A program made the translations under genes and the position numbers. From Candidatus Koribacter versatilis Ellin345 (lineage in GTDB: Bacteria > Acidobacteriota > Terriglobia > Terriglobales > Acidobacteriaceae), in NCBI RefSeq assembly GCF_000014005.1, contig NC_008009.1, positions 3,038,001 to 3,102,000 of the forward strand: DNA of 64,000 nt, given 5' to 3'. Numbering within the stretch: the first letter of the stretch is position 1; each line of letters starts with the position of its first letter. Shown here piece after piece: positions 50,946-60,289 of this stretch. The notes beneath the pieces were generated by a model. That model ran no database searches. It was not told the origin of the DNA and saw only the letters and a list, made by a program, of their open reading frames with translations.

Positions 50946-52786
50946 TTGTGTGCTCCGCTCTCCATGTCGTCGCCACGGATCCACGCCGCGCGTTGAGCGC
51001 GCTGTTCCACGCTGGCGGCCGGCTCTTCGACGACCGAAAACGCAGGGCCCTTTGATTCCGCCAGCGTCACCTTTACGGCCATGGTTCGGGTGCGCGAGGC
51101 GAATCGAAACGTCACCGTGTCGCCCGCCTTGTGGCCGACGAGGTAGTGCGAGAGATCACCCATGTACTCGTGTTCATCGATGGCCGTCAATGTATCTCCG
51201 GCATGCACGCCCGCGGCTTCCACCGCGCTTCCCGGCGTCACCTTGGTCACCTCCGGCAGGCCGGTGAAGTTCACGGATGCGTCGAACCCAGCATCTACGC
51301 CCAGGATCGCAAACGGCTGCAGCGTCAGCCCGACGAAACGGAGATAGTCATCGTACGGGATTGGCACCGTGCTGCGAACGTACTTATCGAAGAAGGATTG
51401 GAAGCTGCCACCGGCGACTTTTTCCGCGGCCTGCTGGACCGCGTTGGAATCGTCGTAGTAGCGGTGCTTTTTAGCGTATTCGGCGTTGAGATAAATGAAC
51501 AGGTCGCGTAACGACTTTGTTCCCCGCGTCCGCTTGCGCATCTCGAGATCAAGCAAAACGCCTAACAATTCTCCGCTGGTGTAGTACGAAACGCTGCGCT
51601 CCGGACGCCGATAGTAGGCGTGGCCTTCCATCCATGCCTCCAGGCTCGAGGTCTCAGGCGACTGGAATTTGTGCGCGGGACGAGCCTCAAAGTCGCTAAT
51701 CACTGCCGAGAGATGCGACAGATACCCGCGTTCATTCTCCAGCCCCGCCCGCACCAGCATCAGTTCCGACGCGGTACTTGTCACGCCCTCGGCAAACCAC
51801 AGTGCGCGTGTGTACTGCTCATGCTGAAAGTCGACGGGCTGGAGCGATTGCGGCCGGATCCTCTTCACGTTCCACAGATGAAAGAACTCGTGCGCCGAGG
51901 TACTGATGGGAGCAAGCGCGTTTTCGTGCATGCGGTCCGCCGGCGCGGAGATCGCGGTACCGTAGCTGTGCTCCATGCCGCCGCCGACGGGCCCGCGTGG
52001 GAAGTGATACAGGAACGTGTATTGGTCGAACGGACGATCGTGCATCCAGTCAACCGAAGCGTGGACGACTTTACGCAGCGCATCCTGGATGGCGGGGAGG
52101 TTGTAATCAGCGTCATCCGCATCCACAACAATCCGATATTGGGCACCATCTTCGTCGAAGGCCGCGATCTTGCTCGCCGACATCTCCACCGGACTGTCCA
52201 CGAGAGCGTCGTAACTCACGGGACGCGCGAGCCGGTGCGCGGTTTCATCGAACAAACCAAGGTCGCGTAACGACCATGTCGCAGGAAGATCAGAAACGGC
52301 CAGCATCAACGGAGCGTTGCGATCTCCGTAGAGCAACACCTGCGCCCAGTTTAGAAAAACGTGATCGCTGCTCGCCTGCGCGCTGAACGGCCCGGGAACA
52401 TTCGCATTCAGGTTGTATTCAATGACCGCGCAGCCGTTTGACGGCGGAACTCTCCAAGCGGAATTCCCCTCCGCCTCGACGCTCAACGCGGTTCCATTGC
52501 CATCGTGTGCTTGTAGTTCGGTCGCGTACTGCGCGAAGTCACGTACCTGGTAGAGCGCGTTCCATACCGGCATTTGGAAAACCGTCGGCTTCGTGGCGCG
52601 GTATCGGATGGACACGTGCAGTTGATGGCGGTCGTGATCGGCGACCGAGACGAAGTACTCGTATTGCGGATTACCCGGCAGCGGCTCCGGCGAAGCGCAC
52701 GTGACCGCAGCGGCCGAGAATCGCGAACAATAAACGATGAACCACAACACGCTGCATACGAGTCGAACCGCGGCGTAGCGCCTCAC
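50942..52786 (-). CDS. M61-family aminopeptidase with PDZ domain
   Basis: A 614-residue secreted metalloprotease. GTG start within the mpl stop. Signal peptide to about residue 27. An N-terminal beta domain (about 40-170) is followed by the catalytic domain with ISTSAHEFFHLWNVKRIRP (HExxH) and an acidic ligand in LWFAEGVTST. A C-terminal PDZ domain follows (about 520-600: GLPEVTKVTPGSAVEAAGVHAGDTLTAI). This is the glycyl-aminopeptidase M61 family. It is coupled to the PG-recycling gene mpl on one side and to plsC on the other. Confidence 0.88.
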   Translation of the reverse strand: MRRYAAVRLVCSVLWFIVYCSRFSAAAVTCASPEPLPGNPQYEYFVSVADHDRHQLHVSIRYRATKPTVFQMPVWNALYQVRDFAQYATELQAHDGNGTALSVEAEGNSAWRVPPSNGCAVIEYNLNANVPGPFSAQASSDHVFLNWAQVLLYGDRNAPLMLAVSDLPATWSLRDLGLFDETAHRLARPVSYDALVDSPVEMSASKIAAFDEDGAQYRIVVDADDADYNLPAIQDALRKVVHASVDWMHDRPFDQYTFLYHFPRGPVGGGMEHSYGTAISAPADRMHENALAPISTSAHEFFHLWNVKRIRPQSLQPVDFQHEQYTRALWFAEGVTSTASELMLVRAGLENERGYLSHLSAVISDFEARPAHKFQSPETSSLEAWMEGHAYYRRPERSVSYYTSGELLGVLLDLEMRKRTRGTKSLRDLFIYLNAEYAKKHRYYDDSNAVQQAAEKVAGGSFQSFFDKYVRSTVPIPYDDYLRFVGLTLQPFAILGVDAGFDASVNFTGLPEVTKVTPGSAVEAAGVHAGDTLTAIDEHEYMGDLSHYLVGHKAGDTVTFRFASRTRTMAVKVTLAESKGPAFSVVEEPAASVEQRAQRAAWIRGDDMESGAHK

Positions 52787-54189
52787 GCGCCAGCCTCGAT
52801 CCGTGCTGGAAGCTTCTCGTAGATTCCGCCGAAGCCCCCGTTCGAGAGAATGCCAACGACATCGCCCGCGGCAAGCTGGGGCGCGATTGCCGCCACAATT
52901 TTGTCCGCGCTCGCGTGCAGTTCGGCAGGAGTTCCCAATTGGTTCAACTCCGCGACAACATTCGCAGGATCCAAACGCTCTTTCTCCGGGATCGCTTCCG
53001 ATTTGAAGGTGGCCGCCAGCACCACGCGATCAGCAATGCGCAAACTTTGCACCAACTCGTGCTGAAAAACATTGCGGCGAAGCGTGTTCGATCGCGGCTC
53101 GAGCACCGCCCAAAGGCGTCGTCCCGCGTAGCGGCTGCGCAACGCTTTCAGCGTCTCGGCGATGGCGGTGGGATGGTGCGCGAAATCGTCAATGATGGTG
53201 ATGCCTTTCACTTCGGCCTTGACCTCCAGGCGGCGCTTCACGCTCTTGAAGTGGTGGAGGGCTTCGGCGATGGCATCCGTGTCAATCGCGTAGTGAGCGG
53301 CCATCGCGGCCGCAGCGGTGGCGTTCAACACGTTGTAATCGCCTGCGATGGGAAATTCGAAATGCGCCCAAGGTTCTCCGTTGCGCAGGACTCGCCACGA
53401 TGTCTTCTCGGGCGCGTGCTCCACGTCCACAATTCGCCAGTCTGCGCGCGCGGTGAAACCGTAGCGCTCGACTTTGCAGAACGCTTTCGTCACGCACTCG
53501 TCCACATTCGGGTGCCCGTCCCACGCGAGGATGCAGCCGCTTCGTGGCACCAGATTGACAAGCCGCTTGAACGCGGTCTTCACTTCATCGAGGTCCTTGT
53601 AGATGTCAGCGTGATCGAACTCGACAGCGGTAAGGATGAGCGACTTTGGAAAGTAGTGGAGGAACTTCGGTCCCTTGTCGAAGAACGCGGTGTCGTACTC
53701 ATCGCCTTCGATAATGAACTCCGCGCCATCGGCGACGGCGAAGCTGGAGCCGAAGTTCTCGGCGATTCCACCAATCAAAAACGATGGGTTGCGACCCGCA
53801 TGATGAAAGATCCACGACAGCATTGAGGTCGTTGTCGTTTTTCCATGCGTACCGGCAATGGCGATGACTTCGCGGTCGTGGAGAAATTCGCGGTGCAGCA
53901 GCTCCGCCATCGAAGTAAATGGAATGCGGCGATCGAGCACGTACTCCAGCTCGACATTGCCGCGTGAAATCGCATTGCCAACAACGACGAGGTCAGGCCG
54001 CGGATCGAGGTTTGCTTCCGCAAACGGCTGTGCGACGGACACGCCGATCTTCGCCAGGAAGTCCGACATCGGAGGATAAGCAGCGGCGTCGGAACCTGAA
54101 ACGCGAATCCCGCGTTCTTTCAACATGCCAGCGAGCGACGCCATCGCGGTACCGCATACGCCGATGAGATGAATATGAGGGCCGTTCAT
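52783..54189 (-). CDS. mpl: UDP-N-acetylmuramate:L-alanyl-gamma-D-glutamyl-meso-diaminopimelate ligase
   Basis: A 468-residue Mur ligase that attaches recycled murein tripeptide to UDP-MurNAc. The N-terminal domain begins HIHLIGVCGTAMASLAGML, typical of Mpl over MurC. The ATP loop is AGTHGKTTTTSMLSW, and the centre and C-terminal domains show VIEGDEYDTAFFDKGPKFLH (the Mpl signature) and DDFAHHPTAIAETL. It overlaps the LD-carboxypeptidase gene upstream and the M61 gene downstream, each by 4 bases. With LdcA it forms the cytosolic half of peptide recycling. Confidence 0.95.
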   Translation of the reverse strand: MNGPHIHLIGVCGTAMASLAGMLKERGIRVSGSDAAAYPPMSDFLAKIGVSVAQPFAEANLDPRPDLVVVGNAISRGNVELEYVLDRRIPFTSMAELLHREFLHDREVIAIAGTHGKTTTTSMLSWIFHHAGRNPSFLIGGIAENFGSSFAVADGAEFIIEGDEYDTAFFDKGPKFLHYFPKSLILTAVEFDHADIYKDLDEVKTAFKRLVNLVPRSGCILAWDGHPNVDECVTKAFCKVERYGFTARADWRIVDVEHAPEKTSWRVLRNGEPWAHFEFPIAGDYNVLNATAAAAMAAHYAIDTDAIAEALHHFKSVKRRLEVKAEVKGITIIDDFAHHPTAIAETLKALRSRYAGRRLWAVLEPRSNTLRRNVFQHELVQSLRIADRVVLAATFKSEAIPEKERLDPANVVAELNQLGTPAELHASADKIVAAIAPQLAAGDVVGILSNGGFGGIYEKLPARIEAGA

Positions 54190-55175
54190 TGCTTGGATGG
54201 TTCCTTGAGTATGCGCGGCGCGCCGGTTCCCTGCGCGACTGCCGCTTCACATCTGAGCCGCACCGGTTCGCCAACTTCAAGTTTGGCGCACACTCCGAAG
54301 GGCAACACGCGGTTCGCGGCACGTACGTGTCCGGACGAAAGCCCAAACGCGACCGGAACGCCGAGCGGTGCGAGAATGCGCAGAATGACTTCCTGCAAGG
54401 TGTAATCCTGTCCGTGGGGCTGCTGGCAATCGAGCATTTCGCCGAAGACGAAGGCGCGGACCGTCTTGAACTTGCCTGCCAGCAGCAACTGCCGCAGCAT
54501 GCGATCGATCTGGAACGGCTTCTCGTTCACGTCTTCGAGAAACAGGATCGTGTCTTCGGTTTTGAATTCGTAGGGCGTGCCCATCGAGGCTGCGAGCAGC
54601 GAGAGGCATCCGCCGTAAAGCACACCTTCCGCACTGCCCTTCACCAGTGGCTGTACTTCATCAATCGAGAACGTATGCTCATAATCCGAGGCATTGCCGA
54701 GCACCGCCATCCAGGTCTCGAGATCAATTCCGTACTCGCGGCCGAAGTCCTTCGTCACCATCGGCCCGTGAAACGTCACCAGCCCGTGATCCGTGAGCCA
54801 CGTGAGCAGCACGGTGATATCGCTGTAGCCGACGAATGGCTTGGGATTCGCCAGCAGCTTCTCGATTGGGAGCTTCGGCAGCAAGTAGTTCACGCCATAT
54901 CCGCCCCGCGCGCAGACGATGGCCCGCACCTCGGGATTCGCGAACATGTGCTCCAGTTCAGCGACTCGCCGCTCGATGGAACCGGCAAAGTACAAGTCAC
55001 GTTCGACAATCGATTCGAGAAAATACGGCTTGTAGCCCATGCGCTCCAGCGCGGCGCATCCGGCGAGCAACGCGGGGCGGTCAATATTGCTGGCGGGCGC
55101 CACGATGCCCACGGTGTCGCCGGGCAGTAGCGCCGGCGGCCGGATTGTGGCGCGTGGCGGCATGCGAAACGCCAT
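54186..55175 (-). CDS. ldcA: Muramoyltetrapeptide (LD-)carboxypeptidase, S66
   Basis: A 329-residue S66 serine peptidase that removes the terminal D-Ala from tetrapeptides to give Mpl substrate. The ATG at 55175 (MAFRMPPRATIRPPALLPGD) lies 1 base after the dapF stop. An ATG at 55163 is also possible, and longer frames run into dapF. Motifs: PGDTVGIVAPAS, CARGGYGVNYLLP, PFVGYSDITVLLTWL (catalytic Ser), LFLEDVNEKPFQIDRML (Glu), SGHVRAANRVLPFG (His). It has no signal peptide, so it acts in the cytoplasm. Confidence 0.93.
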   Translation of the reverse strand: MAFRMPPRATIRPPALLPGDTVGIVAPASNIDRPALLAGCAALERMGYKPYFLESIVERDLYFAGSIERRVAELEHMFANPEVRAIVCARGGYGVNYLLPKLPIEKLLANPKPFVGYSDITVLLTWLTDHGLVTFHGPMVTKDFGREYGIDLETWMAVLGNASDYEHTFSIDEVQPLVKGSAEGVLYGGCLSLLAASMGTPYEFKTEDTILFLEDVNEKPFQIDRMLRQLLLAGKFKTVRAFVFGEMLDCQQPHGQDYTLQEVILRILAPLGVPVAFGLSSGHVRAANRVLPFGVCAKLEVGEPVRLRCEAAVAQGTGAPRILKEPSKQ

Positions 55176-55176
55176 C

Positions 55177-55959
55177 TTAAATGAAAAACTCGCCAGTGCA
55201 GACGATCGTCGCAGGCCCAGTGAGCGTAATTTCACCGCTCCACTCCACGGTTTGCGCACCGCCCGGCGTGGCGACGCGCACCGGAGACTCGCATTTACCG
55301 GAGTGAATCGCGGCGACGGCCGACGCACAAGAACCGGTGCCGGAGGATTGCGTCTCGCCTACACCGCGCTCGTAGAGCCGGACATCCAGCGAATGTCGAT
55401 CGAGTACCTTTACGAATTCAATGTTCGTTCCCAAGGGAAAATGCGGCGTTCGCGCGACCGAATCGGCGAGAACTTGCCAGCCTTCCTCGAACTCTTCGAC
55501 GAAGATGACGAAGTGCGGATTGCCGGTGGAGAGCTGGATTCCAGTCGTTTCATGGTGCCGGGTCTTCACTGTTAGTTCGCCAGCAATCTCGGGCTTCCCC
55601 ATCGCGGCTTTGAACTCAAACGACGTGCCGTTGTGTACGGTCAGTTCGCAGGCCTTCACTCCTGCGCCGGTCAGAATGCGAATCTTCGTTGCGCCGGTGT
55701 GGTCGGAGATGCAGGCAGCCACGCACCGTGTGCCGTTTCCTGAGACCTCGGCTTCGCTGCCATCGGCGTTAATAAGGCGCGCTTCGATGTCGGCTTCCGA
55801 TGTCGGCAGGATCCACTCCACGCCGTCTGCGCCAACGCCGTTATGGCGATCGCAAAGCCGCCGCGAAAGTTCGGAGGGATTGTCACCTGCATGCGCAAAA
55901 TCAATGACAAGGAAATCGTTGCCGCAGGCGCTCGCCTTGGCAAACGGAATCGACGGCAT
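55177..55959 (-). CDS. dapF: Diaminopimelate epimerase
   Basis: A 260-residue enzyme converting L,L-DAP to meso-DAP. Both catalytic Cys are in place: SGNGTRCVAA and SSGTGSCASAVA. Other family segments are SACGNDFLVIDF, HNGVGADGVEW, and LSTGNPHFVIFV. It supplies meso-DAP for the wall and for Mpl. The MgtC-like gene lies 3 bases upstream, and ldcA starts just after its stop. Confidence 0.95.
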   Translation of the reverse strand: MPSIPFAKASACGNDFLVIDFAHAGDNPSELSRRLCDRHNGVGADGVEWILPTSEADIEARLINADGSEAEVSGNGTRCVAACISDHTGATKIRILTGAGVKACELTVHNGTSFEFKAAMGKPEIAGELTVKTRHHETTGIQLSTGNPHFVIFVEEFEEGWQVLADSVARTPHFPLGTNIEFVKVLDRHSLDVRLYERGVGETQSSGTGSCASAVAAIHSGKCESPVRVATPGGAQTVEWSGEITLTGPATIVCTGEFFI

Positions 55960-55962
55960 GGC

Positions 55963-56673
55963 TTACTCCCGTTCGGGTGCGGAGAAGGTATTCACGCGGG
56001 TAATGCAGCTCACCGCCTGCAAGCTGGAGAGAAGGCGCTGGCGTTCGCCCAGCGTGCTGGTGACCACAAATTGCATCCGGTAATGACCGTTCGACTTGCT
56101 CACCTGAACGCTCTCCATCACATGGTGCATGTCTTCCAGGAGTTCGTTGATGTGATTCGTGAGTTCGTCGGCGTTCTCGCCGTAGACCTCGTAGAGCGTC
56201 GGAATGGGCTTAAGGTTGAACTTTGTCTCGACGAAGCCGAGACCGATCAACGAGAGCAAGATGAGGATCGTGGAGAGTACGGCGGTCAGATACATACCGC
56301 CGCCTGCAGCCATGCCCACTGACGCCACTACAAACAACGTCGCAGCCGTGGTGATTCCCTGCACCGAACCACGCGAATGGAGAATAGATCCCGCGCCAAT
56401 GAAGCCGATACCGGGAATGATCTGCGCCGCCACACGGGTGTGATCGCCGGTGAATTCGCCGGCCAGTTCCGCGGAAAGCACCGTGAACATCGCGGCGCCG
56501 AGGCAAATGAACATGTTGGTGCGCAGTCCCGCTGGCTTGTGCTTCAGTTCGCGCTCAAGGCCAATACAGCCGCCAAGGACCGCCGCTAATCCAACGCGAA
56601 ACAGGTTCGAGCCAAGGATCCAGAGCGGTTCAAAATGAAAGCTGTAAGTGCCTGCCCAATTCGGTAAATTCAT
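55963..56673 (-). CDS. MgtC/SapB-family membrane protein
   Basis: A 236-residue protein with four or five N-terminal helices and a C-terminal ACT-like cytoplasmic part. MgtC signatures: LAAVLGGCIGLERELKHKPAGLRTNMFICLG in sequence, then IPGIGFIGAGSIL. The C-terminal half (about 150-236) is an ACT-like fold (HHVMESVQVSKSNGHYRMQFVV). The start may be the ATG at 56673 or at 56691. MgtC proteins affect Mg2+ homeostasis and envelope stress by modulating the F-ATPase or other targets. It is coupled to dapF, 3 bases away. Confidence 0.85.
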   Translation of the reverse strand: MNLPNWAGTYSFHFEPLWILGSNLFRVGLAAVLGGCIGLERELKHKPAGLRTNMFICLGAAMFTVLSAELAGEFTGDHTRVAAQIIPGIGFIGAGSILHSRGSVQGITTAATLFVVASVGMAAGGGMYLTAVLSTILILLSLIGLGFVETKFNLKPIPTLYEVYGENADELTNHINELLEDMHHVMESVQVSKSNGHYRMQFVVTSTLGERQRLLSSLQAVSCITRVNTFSAPERE

Positions 56674-56735
56674 GGAATTGCAACAAATCATAGCATCGGT
56701 ATTCGACGGTGAGATTGTGAGGTGTGGTTCCCGGC

Positions 56736-58367
56736 CTAAAGCGGCCGTGCGTTTCGAGCGGTGCTGCGATAAATCGTGGCCGGGGCCTGATCGCCAACAC
56801 GCAACACCACGATGCTTTCCAGGCCTTGCGGATGCGCCTTTACGGCTTGCGCGACCTCATCGTTACCGAAGGCGATGATGTAGTCCGCTTTTTCTGCCGG
56901 TTGATTGAGGGCTAGTTCCCACTGGTAATAGAGCCCTTCCCAAACCACGCTGTCGAGGTGCCGTCCCGCCATCTGTAACGCGCCGACGTAGGAACCGGTC
57001 TGCATCAGGATGGTCGTATCCGGCGGCATCATCTGGATGTAGCGAGCAACGGCAGCGTCCTCCGACATGCGGTTGCGGCCATTGGCCTGGGCCTCGCGCA
57101 GACAAATCGGGGTCGCGCGCCACGACGCGTAATAGCCTCCTACCACAATCGCCAGCACGACAACCGGCAGTGCGATCTGCCAGCGTCCCGGCAGCATCGC
57201 GCGCTTCCCTAGCGACGCGAGGAACGCCACACTCACGCAGAAGACGGGAATCAGTTCCATCCCGTAACGCACGTTGTAGTAGGAGAACGGCCACCACTCC
57301 GGCACGAAGATAGGCACACTGCCGTAGGCGATGGAAAGCGCGTAAAACGGCAACGGCGTCCATAGCAAAAGCCAAAGCCAGCCGCCGCGAACCACGACCG
57401 CCGCAATTGCGCTCCCGAGCACCGCAGCCACCATCAGCCAGAACTGCCAGCGGCCTTCCGCCATGTTGGCTTTCGCGGCCTTTAGGAAATACGTCGCCGC
57501 GGTAGCCATGTGGTCTTTGCCGGGATAGGGCGGCGCGCCTTGCGGCGTGGTGCGCGCGGCAATCGCCTTCGCGGAATATGGCCCGGTTGCGAAGTCCAGC
57601 GGATGTCGTGAGAGCCAGTAGTTGTAGCTCATCCACAAAGCCGGGGTGAGTGTGCACAGCAGCGTGAAGTGAATGGCGGAGCGCGTCAGCAAACGCTTTT
57701 GTTTGTCGCTCTGCAAGCTCCAGTTGCGCACCAGAATAAACAGCGCGGCCAGCGCAATGATGAACGTGAAGAACCAACCGTCATAGCGAGTGAGGATCGC
57801 TGCCGCGAGTACCATTGCGCAACGCGTCAATGCTTTTGCAGGTCGAAGCGGTTGCTCCGGGTCACGCAAACCGCGCGCGAATGCGTCGAGGTAAAACACC
57901 GCCCAGATCATCAGCGCGAGGTAGATGCTCTCGCCCATCGCGGTCGACTGCATGTACAGCAGGTTGGGATTGAGCAAATAGATCCCCGCCGCCACTCCGC
58001 CGACCCAGTGCGCGGTTCGCGCCGCTACGAGCCGGTAGAGCCCGACTGCACCCAGCACGAACGCCACCATCGAAGGCAGCGAGCCGCCGATGCCGCTTAC
58101 CCAGAAGTTGTCATTGAGCAAAAACGGCGCCATCACGAGGTGCGGAAACGGCAGCCACACGGTTCCGAGCTGGCGCAATCCCGGCTCGCGACAATCGAAG
58201 ATCCGTCGCGCGATGTTGATATGCGCAACGGCGTCGCCGTACAACAGCGTCTCGCCGTGGCGGTAGAAGTACAGGAATGCAGCGAAAGAAAATAACGCGC
58301 CCCACAGCGCCACGAATCCCGAGTAGTCAATCGGTAGCGGCGGCGGGGCGGGCTTGGTCTTCTTCAT
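56736..58367 (-). CDS. GT-C family membrane glycosyltransferase (GT39-like)
   Basis: A 543-residue integral membrane protein with about 11-12 helices. The first periplasmic loop carries LLYGDAVAHINIARRI, with the acidic residue expected in GT-C enzymes that use polyprenyl-phosphate sugars. LNPNLLYMQSTAMGESIYLALM is the next conserved loop. The C-terminal region (about 400-520) is a soluble extracytoplasmic domain. The sugar and acceptor are unknown. It overlaps the PfkB gene by one base. Confidence 0.78.
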   Translation of the reverse strand: MKKTKPAPPPLPIDYSGFVALWGALFSFAAFLYFYRHGETLLYGDAVAHINIARRIFDCREPGLRQLGTVWLPFPHLVMAPFLLNDNFWVSGIGGSLPSMVAFVLGAVGLYRLVAARTAHWVGGVAAGIYLLNPNLLYMQSTAMGESIYLALMIWAVFYLDAFARGLRDPEQPLRPAKALTRCAMVLAAAILTRYDGWFFTFIIALAALFILVRNWSLQSDKQKRLLTRSAIHFTLLCTLTPALWMSYNYWLSRHPLDFATGPYSAKAIAARTTPQGAPPYPGKDHMATAATYFLKAAKANMAEGRWQFWLMVAAVLGSAIAAVVVRGGWLWLLLWTPLPFYALSIAYGSVPIFVPEWWPFSYYNVRYGMELIPVFCVSVAFLASLGKRAMLPGRWQIALPVVVLAIVVGGYYASWRATPICLREAQANGRNRMSEDAAVARYIQMMPPDTTILMQTGSYVGALQMAGRHLDSVVWEGLYYQWELALNQPAEKADYIIAFGNDEVAQAVKAHPQGLESIVVLRVGDQAPATIYRSTARNARPL

Positions 58368-59293
58368 CAGTCGAGGTGGGTGAGATCGCGGAACAGCGCC
58401 AGCCGCTTCTCGATCTCCGCGCGGGTCACCGATTCCAGGCGCTCGGTACCGAAGCGCTCGACGGCAAAAGATCCCATCACGCTGCCGTAGAACATCGCCT
58501 GCTTGAGCACCGATCGCGTCATCTTGCCCTGCGATGCGATGTAGCCCATGAAGCCGCCGGCAAAGGAATCACCTGCTCCAGTGGGATCAACCACTTCTTC
58601 GAGCGGCAATGCCGGAGCGCGGAACGGATGGTGCGTGCCTTCGAATTCGCCGTCGCGGAAAAAAATAGTCGCACCGTATTCGCCATGCTTGATGACCAAC
58701 GCCTTCGGGCCGAGGTCAAGAACTTTCCGAGCCGCGCGCGGCAGGCTGTTGTCGTGGGCCAGCATCTTCGCTTCGCTGTCGTTGATCAGCAAGATATCCA
58801 CGCGCTTCAGAGTGTCGTGCAATTCCGCGTTCTTGATATTGATCCACAGGTTCATGGTGTCGCCGCCGACCAGCTTCACGTTCGGCAGTTGCTCACGCAC
58901 CTGGAGTTGCAGGACTGGATCGATGTTCGCAAGGAAGAGGAAATCGGAATCGCGATAGCCCGCCGGGATCTCCGGCTTGAAATCCTGGAAGACATTCAGG
59001 TCGGTGAATTTCGTCTTGGCGTCGTTGATGTTCTCCGCGTGATACTCGCCGCCCCAGTGGAAGGTCTTGCCTTCCGAGTGAACCAGGCCAGTGGTATCAA
59101 TGCCGCGCGAACGCATTACATCTTCGTGCTTCGCGGTGAAGTCTTCGCCCACAACGGCAATCACACGCACTTTGGTGAACTGGCTCGCTGCCAGCGAGAA
59201 ATAGGTCGCGGCACCGCCAAGGATTTTTTCTCTCTCCCCATACGGAGTCTTCAAACTATCGAATGCTACCGAACCCACCACTACGATGGACAT
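58367..59293 (-). CDS. PfkB-family sugar/nucleoside kinase
   Basis: A 308-residue ribokinase-fold kinase. Evidence: MSIVVVGSVAFDSLKTP, GGAATYFSLAAS (substrate Gly motif), LLINDSEAKML, VIKHGEYGATIFF and DPTGAGDSFAGGFMG (catalytic Asp and anion hole). The substrate may be adenosine, ribose, methylthioribose or other; it sits 3 bases after mtnP, which favours a nucleoside-salvage role. It overlaps the GT-C gene by one base. Confidence 0.87.
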   Translation of the reverse strand: MSIVVVGSVAFDSLKTPYGEREKILGGAATYFSLAASQFTKVRVIAVVGEDFTAKHEDVMRSRGIDTTGLVHSEGKTFHWGGEYHAENINDAKTKFTDLNVFQDFKPEIPAGYRDSDFLFLANIDPVLQLQVREQLPNVKLVGGDTMNLWINIKNAELHDTLKRVDILLINDSEAKMLAHDNSLPRAARKVLDLGPKALVIKHGEYGATIFFRDGEFEGTHHPFRAPALPLEEVVDPTGAGDSFAGGFMGYIASQGKMTRSVLKQAMFYGSVMGSFAVERFGTERLESVTRAEIEKRLALFRDLTHLD

Positions 59294-59296
59294 TGC

Positions 59297-60175
59297 TTAC
59301 GCGCCCGCCTTTTGTTCGCCGAAGTATTTACCAATAATCAGTTTGAGTTTTTCTTTGGTAGCCGCCGGAACCACATCTTTATTCGTGATGATCGCCGTCG
59401 CTAGCGCCGAGCCACATTTGCAGGTGCGATCTTTCGGCATCGCCGCCACGGCTTCGCGCACCACGCTGCACGCGTTCTCCGCGTTCTTCAGCAGCACGGC
59501 GACGATCTGGTCAACGGTCACGGCGTCGTGATCGGGATGCCAGCAGTCGTAATCGGTCACCATCGCCACCGTCACATAGCAAAGTTCGGCTTCGCGCGCG
59601 AGTTTCGCTTCCTGCAGGTTGGTCATGCCGATCACGTCGAAGCCCCACGAGCGATACAGGTTCGACTCCGCCTTCGTCGAGAACTGCGGGCCTTCCATGC
59701 ACACGTAGGTTCCGCCCGCTTTGGCAACCACTCCGGCTTTGTCGGTTGCGTGTTTCACCACCTTCGCCATTTCGCCGCAAACCGGATCGCCAAATCCCAC
59801 GTGCGCCACGATTCCCTCACCGAAGAACGTGGATACCCGTTGTTTGGTGCGGTCGTAGAACTGGTCGGGAATCACAAACTCGAGCGGCCGATGTTCTTCC
59901 TTCAGCGACCCCACGGCGGAGACCGAAATGATCCTCTCCACGCCAAGCTGCTTGAAGCCGTGAATGTTGGCGCGGAAGTTCAACTCGGTGGGAAGCAGCC
60001 GATGTCCGCGACCATGCCGGGCCAGGAACGCGACCTTGCGTCCCGCTAGAGTTCCTAAAACGTAGGGATCGGATGGCTCACCAAAAGGTGTAGTCACGCG
60101 TACTTCCTGCACGTCTGACACGCCGGGCATGGAATACAGCCCACTGCCGCCAATGATGCCGATTTCAGCCTGCAA
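59297..60175 (-). CDS. mtnP: S-methyl-5'-thioadenosine phosphorylase
   Basis: A 292-residue phosphorylase of the MTA/adenosine family: [15 protein letters not shown] at the N-terminus, [20 protein letters not shown] in sequence, [46 protein letters not shown] and [14 protein letters not shown] place the start at the TTG at 60175, 8 bases after AGGAG (60183-60190). A TTG at 60196 also opens the frame. It cleaves MTA to adenine and methylthioribose-1-phosphate. It begins a long minus-strand run of genes. Confidence 0.93.
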   Translation of the reverse strand: MQAEIGIIGGSGLYSMPGVSDVQEVRVTTPFGEPSDPYVLGTLAGRKVAFLARHGRGHRLLPTELNFRANIHGFKQLGVERIISVSAVGSLKEEHRPLEFVIPDQFYDRTKQRVSTFFGEGIVAHVGFGDPVCGEMAKVVKHATDKAGVVAKAGGTYVCMEGPQFSTKAESNLYRSWGFDVIGMTNLQEAKLAREAELCYVTVAMVTDYDCWHPDHDAVTVDQIVAVLLKNAENACSVVREAVAAMPKDRTCKCGSALATAIITNKDVVPAATKEKLKLIIGKYFGEQKAGA

Positions 60176-60182
60176 TACAGAT

Positions 60183-60190
60183 TCTCCTGA
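60183..60190 (-). promoter_or_regulatory. RBS of mtnP
   Basis: TCAGGAGA on the minus strand places the start at the TTG at 60175. Confidence 0.65.
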
Positions 60191-60210
60191 GAGCAAAAAC
60201 GGAACTCATG

Positions 60211-60216
60211 ATTATA
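60211..60216 (-). promoter_or_regulatory. Possible -10 box of mtnP
   Basis: TATAAT on the minus strand about 20 bases upstream of the RBS is a perfect -10. No -35 at good spacing is seen. Confidence 0.4.
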
Positions 60217-60289
60217 GCGAAAGCAAATGTTGTGCTTGCTTGGCGCATAAGCTCTGAGCTAAAACCTTAGTTGCAAGTTAAGGCAACCA

